Shown here: one piece after another, positions 1-5,609 of the stretch
How positions within the stretch are numbered: position 1 is the first letter of the stretch
How the letters are laid out: the number at the start of each line of letters is the position of its first letter
Origin: Christensenella sp. UBA5327
GTDB lineage: Bacteria > Bacillota > Clostridia > Christensenellales > Aristaeellaceae
Assembly: GCA_002411105.1 (NCBI GenBank)
Contig: DHQX01000040.1
Coordinates: 452-8,970, forward strand
Direction of reading: 5' to 3'
Length of the DNA stretch: 8,519 bases
Program-made: the position numbers and the translations under genes
The notes under the pieces: model-generated
The model's input: the letters and a program-made list of their open reading frames with translations, nothing else
The model's database searches: none
What the model was told of the DNA's origin: nothing

Positions 1-10
1 CCCCATCCCG

Positions 11-40
11 GCAAAAAAGAATCTGATGATTCTTTTTTGC
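11..40. terminator. Perfect 13-bp hairpin, probable (bidirectional) terminator of an upstream gene
   Basis: The arms at 11-23 and 28-40 are exact reverse complements around a TGAT loop. The run of six A at the base of the left arm and six T in the right arm give the A-tract/U-tract look of a Rho-independent terminator usable in either direction. The core (GAATC/GATTC) is not very GC-rich, so strength is uncertain. The gene it would serve lies left of the window. It also matters for the next gene: a TTG codon at 37 in the sigma-factor frame lies inside the right arm, which makes that codon an unlikely start. Confidence 0.65.
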
Positions 41-93
41 ATGAAACGAAAGCGATCGCACGTTATATGGTTGAAAGCAGGAACCCAGGCGGC

Positions 94-594
94 ATGGATC
101 CCACGCGGGTGGAAGCCCTGTATGAGCAGTATGCCACCGATGTGCTGCGGGTGAGCTACTTCTACCTGGGCAACCGGGCAAACGCCGAGGATGTGACCCA
201 GGAGGTCTTTATGCGCCTGATGGAGACCAACCCGGACCTGACCCCGGGCAAGGAGAAGGCCTGGCTGCTCAAGGTGGCCCTCAACCGCTGCCGGGATCTG
301 TGGCGCTCCTCCTGGCACAAGCGGGTGCTGCTGGGAAGCCCCCGGCTTGAGATCATCCCCGGCAAGGACGAGATTGAGAACCTCACCGAGAAACAGGCCC
401 TCATGCAGGCGGTCAACGCCCTGCCCGCGGGCGAGCGGGAGATCTTCCTGCTGTACTACTACCAGGGCTATTCCATCTCCCAGACCGCGGAGATCCTGGG
501 CCTTCCCGAAGGCACCGTTTCCAGCCGCCTGTCCCGGGGCCGGAGCAAACTCAGAGATTATTTAGACGGAGGCGATTCCCTTGATCCGACTTGA
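94..594 (+). CDS. ECF-type RNA polymerase sigma factor (sigma-70 family)
   Basis: This is a small group-4 (ECF) sigma factor that would direct RNA polymerase to a stress or envelope regulon. Counted from ATG 94 it has 166 residues. Sigma region 2 spans about residues 8-72, with the region 2.2 signature AEDVTQEVFMRL at 31-42 and WLLKVALNRCRD in regions 2.3/2.4 at 57-68. A variable linker follows, then sigma region 4 at about 102-157, whose helix-turn-helix is seen in SISQTAEILGLPEGTVSSRL. There is no region 1 or 3, as expected for ECF factors. The start is uncertain. TTG 37 sits in the upstream terminator arm, and ATG 67 has no visible SD. ATG 94 has weak AGG motifs upstream and puts the methionine at the usual distance from the conserved LYEQY helix. 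ATG 67 remains possible and would add 9 residues. The gene overlaps the next one by 14 nt, a typical sigma/anti-sigma arrangement. Confidence 0.9.
   Translation: MDPTRVEALYEQYATDVLRVSYFYLGNRANAEDVTQEVFMRLMETNPDLTPGKEKAWLLKVALNRCRDLWRSSWHKRVLLGSPRLEIIPGKDEIENLTEKQALMQAVNALPAGEREIFLLYYYQGYSISQTAEILGLPEGTVSSRLSRGRSKLRDYLDGGDSLDPT
568..572 (+). promoter_or_regulatory. Shine-Dalgarno site supporting the TTG start of the anti-sigma gene
   Basis: GGAGG lies inside the 3' end of the sigma-factor gene, 8 nt before the TTG at 581. The next in-frame ATG falls inside the membrane segment, so this site decides the start. It implies translational coupling of the two genes and a fixed stoichiometry. Confidence 0.75.
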
Positions 595-1489
595 GCAGCT
601 GCCCCAAGTGGCAGAGGAAACCCTGGGCGGGCTGACAGCTCCCCCCAGGCTGGCGCGCGCTGCTTCCCGCCCCGCGGCTGCGCCCATCAGCCGGCGCGGC
701 CGGGCACTGGCCATGGCGCTGTCCCTGGTGTTAACAGCAAGCCTGGGGACACTGGCGCTCAGCCACCTTGCCGGGCAGCGCATTCCCGAGGTGACCCACC
801 TGCAGGCCGGGGACGAGCACACGCTGCCTGAGGGTGCGCGCAGCGCCGCCTATGTGCCCCGGGGCAGCCTGGTGCTCTCCCGGGAGGCGGCTCCCGCCTA
901 CCAGGGCGTCTGGGCCAAGGGGAGCGGCGGGAATTTTCCGCTGATCCGCCTGGACGGCCGCTTCTACCGCCTGCTCAATAACCCCGCTGATGTCAGCCCG
1001 CTTGCCGGCCAGGCCCTGGGCCAGGTGGCGCTGCACACCCCGGAACCTGCCCTTGACCGCTCCGGCGGCACCATCAGCAGCGTGGTGGAAGCCGGCCAGG
1101 ACGTCTACGCCCTCTCTGGCATGGGCACAGGCGCTGTGGCAGCCCGGGTGGAGGGCCAGCTGCGCGCCTTCCAGCGCGTGGCCTTTGCCGGCGCTGCCCT
1201 GCTGGGCGGCGAATCCCTCCGGGACACCTTGCCCGGGGGCGCCGCCACCCTTCAGCTCTCGGGCGTGGGCACGGTGAGCGATCCGCAGACGGTGGCCATG
1301 CTCATGGACACCCTCTTCTCCCAGGCCAGCTATCAGGGAAGCCAGCTGAACCAGACCAATCAGGCGCTCCTGGTGCAGTACCCCAGCGGCCTGGTGCTGC
1401 AGATGGCCGTCTCCGGCAATTCCCTTTCCGCTTGCGGCACCTGGTCCTGCCCGGCCTTCTTTGAGGCCTTCAAAGAAGCCGCCATGTAA
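581..1489 (+). CDS. Single-pass membrane protein, probable anti-sigma factor for the upstream ECF sigma
   Basis: This 302-residue protein starts at TTG 581, inside the end of the sigma gene, with a good SD 8 nt upstream. The N-terminal ~41 residues would be cytoplasmic; the stretch EETLGGLTAPPRLARAA (12-28) resembles the short N-termini of clostridial anti-sigma-like proteins. One hydrophobic segment follows at about 42-62 after positive charges (SRRGRAL), so the N-terminus should be inside. The remaining ~235 residues would be outside and look like a folded sensor domain rich in beta strands. The zinc anti-sigma motif HxxxCxxC is absent. The only two cysteines are C285 and C290, close to the C-terminus and on the outer side. 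The anti-sigma role is inferred from position, coupling and topology; the sensor domain is not one I can name. What it senses is unknown. Confidence 0.7.
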   Translation: MIRLEQLPQVAEETLGGLTAPPRLARAASRPAAAPISRRGRALAMALSLVLTASLGTLALSHLAGQRIPEVTHLQAGDEHTLPEGARSAAYVPRGSLVLSREAAPAYQGVWAKGSGGNFPLIRLDGRFYRLLNNPADVSPLAGQALGQVALHTPEPALDRSGGTISSVVEAGQDVYALSGMGTGAVAARVEGQLRAFQRVAFAGAALLGGESLRDTLPGGAATLQLSGVGTVSDPQTVAMLMDTLFSQASYQGSQLNQTNQALLVQYPSGLVLQMAVSGNSLSACGTWSCPAFFEAFKEAAM

Positions 1490-1506
1490 TGCCATCCGCC
1501 CTGCCC

Positions 1507-1540
1507 CGCGCCCCTGACGGTTGACGCCGTCCGGGGCGCG
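1507..1540 (+). terminator. GC-rich hairpin terminator after the sigma/anti-sigma operon
   Basis: CGCGCCCC (1507-1514) pairs with GGGGCGCG (1533-1540), and GACGG (1516-1520) pairs with CCGTC (1527-1531), with a single T/C mismatch between the two helices and a 6-nt loop. The downstream tract TGTTACATTTT is only moderately U-rich, so termination may be incomplete and some read-through into the capA-like gene is possible. Confidence 0.7.
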
Positions 1541-1549
1541 TGTTACATT
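1521..1549 (+). promoter_or_regulatory. Candidate extended -10 promoter for the CapA-family gene, overlapping the terminator
   Basis: A -35-like TTGACG (1521-1526, 5 of 6 consensus) is followed after 17 nt by TACATT (1544-1549, 4 of 6), with the TGn extension at 1541-1543. Transcription would start near 1556, giving a leader of about 20 nt before ATG 1578. The -35 hexamer is exactly the loop of the preceding terminator hairpin. Spacing and the extended -10 support it; the -10 itself is weak. Confidence 0.5.
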
Positions 1550-1577
1550 TTCAGGGAACAAACAAGGAGATTTTCAC

Positions 1578-2618
1578 ATGAAGAAAACCATCCTTTCATC
1601 CCTGTTGCTCTGTCTCCTCTGCCTCACGGCGGGGGCTGAGGGCCTGGTGCTCTCCTTTGTGGGGGATTGCAGCATCGGCGAGATGGCCCCTGCCGCCGGC
1701 CGCCCCGGCACCTACACCCAGACCGTGGATGAAAAGGGGCCCGGCTGGCCCTTTTCCCTGGTGCGGGAACATCTGGAGGCGGACGATTTCACCTTTGCCA
1801 ATTTGGAAGTGGTGTTCACCCAATACAAAAAACACGTGGACAAGCGCATCCCGCTGCGGGCAGACCCCACATACGCCCAGGTGCTGCTCCACAGCGGCAT
1901 CGACGCTGTGAACACCACCAACAACCACTGCATGGACTTTTACGAAAAGGGCTACCTGGAGAGTATCCGGACGCTGGATGAGCTGCCCCTGCTCCACTTC
2001 GGCACCACCCAGATGCGGGAGAACGCCCCCCATGACCGCAGCCTCCTCACCCGGGTGAAGGGCGTTGCCATAGGCGCAGTGGGCGTGTCATACCCCCAGG
2101 AGAAGGACGCTCCGGCCATCATCCGCCGCATCCAGGCCCTGCGCAACCAGGGGGCGCAGCTGGTCATCGTCAGCCTTCACTGGGGAAAAGAGCTGACCAG
2201 GCAGCCCCAGGCCTGGCAGCATCGCCTGGCCCGCCAGCTGATTGACGGCGGGGCCGATATGCTCTGGGGCCACCACCCCCACATCCTCCAGCCCATCCAC
2301 GTCTACCAGGGCAAGCCCATCTTCTACTCCACCGGCAACTTCACCTTCGGCTCCATGAGCAAGGTGGATCCGGACACCGGCATATTCCAGCTGAAATACA
2401 CCCTAAGCGAGGATGGCCAGCCCCATCTGAGCCACATCCAAGTCATCCCCTGCCGCACCCAGGGCAAGGGCGATTACCGCCCCATCCCCCTCACGGAGGA
2501 AAAGGACATCCAGGCCCTATACAAAAAGCTCACCCACACCAAACAGGTGAAGGACATGGATAACCCGCCGGCGGATTTTTTCGTTACCGGGGTCTGGCCC
2601 CTGGCCGGTCAGCCCTGA
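1578..2618 (+). CDS. Secreted CapA-family protein (poly-gamma-glutamate capsule biosynthesis CapA-like)
   Basis: This 346-residue exported protein belongs to the CapA/PgsA family, whose fold is related to metallophosphoesterases. The founding members help make or export poly-gamma-glutamate; many clostridial homologs have no proven substrate. The start is ATG 1578, 7 nt after AAGGAGA; an upstream in-frame ATG at 1521 falls in the terminator loop. Residues 1-20 form a signal peptide (KK, a leucine-rich core, then AGA before E21). Family motifs appear in order: FVGDCSIGE with D30, ANLEV with N75 and E77, NNH at 115-117, SLHWGKE with H201, and WGHHPHILQP at 230-239, then YSTGNF at 250-255. These Asp, Asn and His residues are the probable metal/active-site set. 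Length is normal for the short secreted form. No pgsB/capB ligase or capC partner lies next to it, so a role in capsule synthesis is not shown. It is transcribed alone. Confidence 0.88.
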   Translation: MKKTILSSLLLCLLCLTAGAEGLVLSFVGDCSIGEMAPAAGRPGTYTQTVDEKGPGWPFSLVREHLEADDFTFANLEVVFTQYKKHVDKRIPLRADPTYAQVLLHSGIDAVNTTNNHCMDFYEKGYLESIRTLDELPLLHFGTTQMRENAPHDRSLLTRVKGVAIGAVGVSYPQEKDAPAIIRRIQALRNQGAQLVIVSLHWGKELTRQPQAWQHRLARQLIDGGADMLWGHHPHILQPIHVYQGKPIFYSTGNFTFGSMSKVDPDTGIFQLKYTLSEDGQPHLSHIQVIPCRTQGKGDYRPIPLTEEKDIQALYKKLTHTKQVKDMDNPPADFFVTGVWPLAGQP

Positions 2619-2639
2619 AACCCCGGCCCGCCCGGCCAT

Positions 2640-2670
2640 AAAAAGACGGAATCACAAGCCGTCTTTTTTT
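2640..2670 (+). terminator. Rho-independent terminator of the CapA-family gene
   Basis: AAAAAGACGG (2640-2649) pairs with CCGTCTTTTT (2659-2668) around a 9-nt loop, and the T run continues to 2670. This is a classic A-stem-U terminator 21 nt after the stop codon. Confidence 0.88.
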
Positions 2671-2674
2671 CTTC

Positions 2675-2703
2675 TTGACCGGAGGAAACATCGTTGGTAT
2701 ATT
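2675..2703 (+). promoter_or_regulatory. Strong sigma-A-type promoter for the flavoprotein gene
   Basis: TTGACC (2675-2680) and TATATT (2698-2703) are separated by 17 nt, and a TGn extension (2695-2697) precedes the -10 box. Five of six bases match the consensus in each box. The start point would be near 2710, giving a leader of about 42 nt that carries the SD GGAGGAAA just before ATG 2752. Confidence 0.78.
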
Positions 2704-2751
2704 TGTGTCATCGTCCGCAAAAGTGGGCAGAAAACAACAAACGGAGGAAAT

Positions 2752-4536
2752 ATGACGCGTACTTTCAAGAAGACCCTGGCTCTGCTCGCGGCCTTTGTGC
2801 TGGCTGTGAGCCTGTCCGCCACCGCCTTCGCCCAGACCGCCATGACCCCCGGCACCTACACCCAGACCGCCCCCGGCCACAACGGCGACCTCACCGTGGA
2901 GGTGGTGCTGGAAGCGGACCGCATCGTGTCTGTCACCGTCACTGACCACCAGGAAACCACCGGCATCGCCGATGCACCCCTGGAGCGCATCCCCCAGGAG
3001 ATCGTTGAAAACCAGACCCTGGCCGTTGACGAAGTCACCGGCGCCACCTTCACCTCTAAAGCCATTCTGGACGCTGTGGCCGCCGCTGTGAAAGAAGCCG
3101 GCGGCGACCCGGAAGCGTTCAAAACCGCCGCCGAAGCCCCCGAAGCCGCTGCCCAGCAGGAACCCATTGAAATGGCCTGTGACGTGGTGGTGGTGGGTGC
3201 TGGCGGCGCTGGCCTTGCCGCAGCCGCCGCAGCCCATCAGGGCGGCGCCAGCGTGATCGTGCTGGAAAAACTGGCCGCTGTGGGCGGCTCCACCGCCCGC
3301 TCAGGCGGGGGCATCGCCGCCACCGGCTCCCGCTTCCAAAAGGAGCTGGGCATTGAAGACACGAAGGACTCCTGGATGGAGCTCTGGAAAGAGCGCCAGG
3401 CCATCGGCCGTGAAAACCTCCTCTACCCCGACTATGACGCCGTCAGCAAGTTCATGGATGATGCCCTGATCACCACCGACTGGCTGGTGGACTACATCGG
3501 CCACGAATACGGCGGCATTGAGGGCTTCGGCATGGACCCGGTCCGGCGCCTGCACTTCCCGGTCATGCCCTCGGGCGGCGGCGGCGGTGTGCTGATCGCC
3601 AACATCAAAAAATTCCTGGATGCCCAGGAGGGCGTCAGCATCCTGCTTGAAACCCCCGCCACCGACCTGATCACCGACGCATCAGGCGCGGTCACCGGCG
3701 TCAGGGCGCTGGGCCCGGACGGCCCCCTCACCATCCAGGCGGGGAAGGTCATCCTGGCCGCCGGCGGCTTTGCCAAGAATGAGGAGATGCTCTCCCAGCT
3801 CGTGCCCGAGATGGCCGGCACCGCCGCCACCTCCACCGCCGGCGCCGGCAGCACCGGCGACGGCATCCGGATGGCCCAGGATGTGGGCGCAGTGCTGTAT
3901 GAGGAGCCCTGGGTCATAGGGCTTGGCATCGTGGCCTATGTGCCCGGCGCCAACTCCCTCATGATGGACTGGACCAAAGTCTATGTGGACGCCCAGGGCC
4001 AGCGCTTTGTCAATGAGCAGACCCACTACGCCGTCGCCACCAACGCCGTGGCCGCGGCTGATACCCCCTGGGCCATTGTGGATTCCTCAGAGGCCAATGC
4101 GGCCCTGGCCCAGGCCCTGGAGGCCGCCCTGGTCCCCGGCCAGGTGGTCAAGGCCGAGCGCTTTGAGGACCTGGCCAAGCAAATGGGCGTGCCCGAGGCC
4201 GCCTTTGCCAAGACCATGGCCGACTACAACCAGGGCGCCAAGGACGGCAAGGATGCCCTGGGCAAGGAAGCCGCCTACCTGAGCGCCTATGAGGCCGGCC
4301 CCTTCTACGCCGTGCGCATCCATCCCCTGACCATGGGCACCTTTGGCGGCGTGAAGACCAATGACCAGTATCAGGTTCTCAAGGCCGACGGCTCTATCAT
4401 CCCCAACCTCTACGCCGCCGGCGAAAACGCCAACCGCCTCATCTACAACCAGGTTTACATGTCCGGCTCCGCCGTGCAGTTCGCCCTCACCTCCGGCCGC
4501 ATCGCCGGTGAGCAGGCGGTGCTTGAGCTGGAGTAA
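2752..4536 (+). CDS. Secreted FMN-binding/FAD-binding flavoprotein, fumarate-reductase-like
   Basis: This 594-residue protein has a signal peptide (1-27, ending AFA before Q28). An FMN-binding domain at about 32-115 carries DEVTGAT at 93-99; this fits the ApbE flavin-transferase target (DxxTGAT), so T99 probably holds covalent FMN. A linker rich in Ala and Glu follows (about 118-140), then a FAD_binding_2 domain (141-594) with the dinucleotide motif GAGGAG at 149-154, the GGS-T-RSGGG loop at 178-187, GQRFVNE at 416-422, and the C-terminal FAD contact LYAAGE (553-558) with SGRIAGE (581-587). Known relatives are extracytoplasmic reductases for fumarate, urocanate and other unsaturated acids, fed with electrons through flavins. 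By-eye alignment suggests the usual fumarate active-site Arg and His residues are replaced, so the substrate is unknown. The start is ATG 2752 after GGAGGAAA. No cytochrome, quinone reductase or apbE gene is adjacent, and the gene has its own promoter and terminator. Confidence 0.9.
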   Translation: MTRTFKKTLALLAAFVLAVSLSATAFAQTAMTPGTYTQTAPGHNGDLTVEVVLEADRIVSVTVTDHQETTGIADAPLERIPQEIVENQTLAVDEVTGATFTSKAILDAVAAAVKEAGGDPEAFKTAAEAPEAAAQQEPIEMACDVVVVGAGGAGLAAAAAAHQGGASVIVLEKLAAVGGSTARSGGGIAATGSRFQKELGIEDTKDSWMELWKERQAIGRENLLYPDYDAVSKFMDDALITTDWLVDYIGHEYGGIEGFGMDPVRRLHFPVMPSGGGGGVLIANIKKFLDAQEGVSILLETPATDLITDASGAVTGVRALGPDGPLTIQAGKVILAAGGFAKNEEMLSQLVPEMAGTAATSTAGAGSTGDGIRMAQDVGAVLYEEPWVIGLGIVAYVPGANSLMMDWTKVYVDAQGQRFVNEQTHYAVATNAVAAADTPWAIVDSSEANAALAQALEAALVPGQVVKAERFEDLAKQMGVPEAAFAKTMADYNQGAKDGKDALGKEAAYLSAYEAGPFYAVRIHPLTMGTFGGVKTNDQYQVLKADGSIIPNLYAAGENANRLIYNQVYMSGSAVQFALTSGRIAGEQAVLELE

Positions 4537-4546
4537 GGCCCCATGA

Positions 4547-4584
4547 AATCATCAGCGCGCCTGCTCACTGGCGCGTTGATGATT
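4547..4584 (+). other. Long near-perfect inverted repeat just after the flavoprotein gene
   Basis: The arms at 4547-4561 and 4570-4584 pair over 15 bp with only one G-U wobble, around an 8-nt loop. A GC-rich core (GCGCGCC/GGCGCG) sits at the loop end. No T run follows (GAGTTTGG), so it is a weak terminator at best; it may protect the mRNA 3' end or act together with the second hairpin. Confidence 0.6.
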
Positions 4585-4614
4585 GAGTTTGGAACAGGCT
4601 CACCTAAAACCCCG

Positions 4615-4647
4615 CAGGCTGCCGCAATCGCGGCGGCCTGTTGTTGT
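4615..4647 (+). terminator. Probable terminator of the flavoprotein gene
   Basis: CAGGCTGCCGC (4615-4625) pairs with GCGGCGGCCTG (4630-4640) through 11 bp including one U-G pair, with an AATC loop. The following TTGTTGT is T-rich but interrupted. It is the better terminator candidate of the two hairpins in this gap. The rest of the gap to 4732 is AT-rich and should contain the next promoter, but I see no pair of boxes with correct spacing. Confidence 0.7.
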
Positions 4648-4748
4648 GTGAGAATAATGTAAGGCTTTTGATTTTTGTGATGGAAATGGCGGGCTAAAGT
4701 GTATCATTTAAAAGGACCCTGGATATCAACCGAAAGGAGAAAACCATC

Positions 4749-5522
4749 GTGAATAAACATATCATACCCTTGTTGCTGGCCTTGACGCTCCTGGTGGGCG
4801 CTGTGCCGGCCATGGCTCAGCAGCCGGCGAACGCCGGCCCGCCCGCGTTTGAAGTGGAAACCCTCATCGCTCCTGAGACGCTGTCAGTCTATCAGGGCCA
4901 GCCGGTGACCTTTGTGGCCACCACCACCTACACCACCAACAAGAACGAGAATCAGCTGCTGCACTTCGTGTCTGATAAGTGGACGGGCGTTGACCAGTTT
5001 GACCCCGGCATGGCGGCGGGTATCCCCCTGGAAGCCCAGCCTGCGGCCGCCCCCAACCAGCGCCTGCCGGTCTTTGTCTCCACCGCCACCGTTGACATCG
5101 GAAATGAGCCGGGGGACTATGACGTGATGGTCAAATATGAGATCACCCTCCAGCACGATGAGTCCGGCAAGCGCACCTACTACACCACCGCCAGCACCGC
5201 GCTCATCACCGTCACCGTCATGGAGGGCCAGGCGCCCCAGCCTGAGGCGAGCCCCGAAGCCTCCCCCCAGCCCGCCGGCACCGCCCTGAACCATGGCCAG
5301 ATCGTGTCCGCCTGGGCCCAGTGGAAGCAGACCAAGGGCAACAAAAACTTCCTCCCCGGCGGCCCTGGCGTCTACCGCAGCCTCAACTGGTACAAGGCCC
5401 AGGTGGAATACCGCACCTTCCATTCCCGCCAGGAGGTCTGGGATTATCTGGACAGCATCTATGAACCAGCCCCCCGCAAGAACGACAAGGGGCCCGGCAA
5501 CAACAAAAAGCCTGGGAAATAG
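4749..5522 (+). CDS. Secreted protein of unknown function (possible Ig-like domain plus C-terminal W/Y-rich domain)
   Basis: I do not recognise this 257-residue protein. The start is GTG 4749, 9 nt after GGAG in AAAGGAGA (4733-4740). Residues 1-24 are a signal peptide ending AMA before Q25. Residues about 34-158 look like one beta-sandwich of Ig or filamin type: LSVYQGQPVTFVATT opens it (45-59), GDYDVMVKYEITL lies in the middle (122-134), and STALITVTV closes it (149-157). A Pro/Glu/Ala/Ser linker follows (162-176, PEASPEASPQP). Residues about 179-240 form a compact aromatic-rich segment (SAWAQWKQ, GVYRSLNWYKAQVEYRTF, WDYLDSIYE) that could be a small binding domain. The last 17 residues are mostly Lys, Asn, Gly and Pro, suggesting a basic tail contacting the wall or another anionic polymer. 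There is no LPXTG motif and no second membrane segment, so it is probably released or held non-covalently. The gene appears monocistronic. Export is well supported; function is not. Confidence 0.8.
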   Translation: MNKHIIPLLLALTLLVGAVPAMAQQPANAGPPAFEVETLIAPETLSVYQGQPVTFVATTTYTTNKNENQLLHFVSDKWTGVDQFDPGMAAGIPLEAQPAAAPNQRLPVFVSTATVDIGNEPGDYDVMVKYEITLQHDESGKRTYYTTASTALITVTVMEGQAPQPEASPEASPQPAGTALNHGQIVSAWAQWKQTKGNKNFLPGGPGVYRSLNWYKAQVEYRTFHSRQEVWDYLDSIYEPAPRKNDKGPGNNKKPGK

Positions 5523-5547
5523 TCACAAACAAGACTCTGCTATAAGA

Positions 5548-5592
5548 GCGAGGGGAAACTTTTTACGATAAAAAGTTTTCCCTCGCCTTTTT
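5548..5592. terminator. Strong terminator between convergent genes
   Basis: The arms 5548-5564 and 5570-5586 form a 17-bp stem with one G-U pair and an ACGAT loop, followed by CTTTTT on the plus strand. It clearly ends the secreted-protein gene. The minus-strand helicase gene runs toward it from the other side; its hairpin would be followed by TCTTATA, so termination in that direction is possible but weaker. Confidence 0.9.
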
Positions 5593-5609
5593 AAAAGCCC
5601 TAAAAACGG

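Noticed and set aside
37..93. N-terminal extension of the sigma factor from TTG 37
   Set aside because: The TTG lies in the right arm of the upstream terminator hairpin, has no SD, and the added residues are not typical of ECF sigma factors. ATG 67 remains possible.
731..1561. Long minus-strand open frame opposite the anti-sigma gene
   Set aside because: Low-complexity Gly/Ala/His-rich translation without a recognisable domain, opposite a gene with SD, membrane segment and coupling.
1521..1577. Longer CapA-family protein starting at in-frame codon 1521
   Set aside because: It would begin in the terminator loop and place 19 polar residues before a clean signal peptide that has its own SD at 1564-1570.
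2694..2945. Small open frame upstream of and overlapping the flavoprotein gene, with GGAGGAAA about 6 nt before a TTG
   Set aside because: Its start lies upstream of the predicted transcription start, within the promoter, and the product is an Arg/His/Pro-rich out-of-frame translation of the flavoprotein gene.
4750..5522. CRISPR, tRNA, riboswitch or mobile-element signals anywhere in the window, checked also in the gaps
   Set aside because: No repeated spacers, cloverleaf, conserved aptamer core, transposase or terminal inverted repeats were seen.
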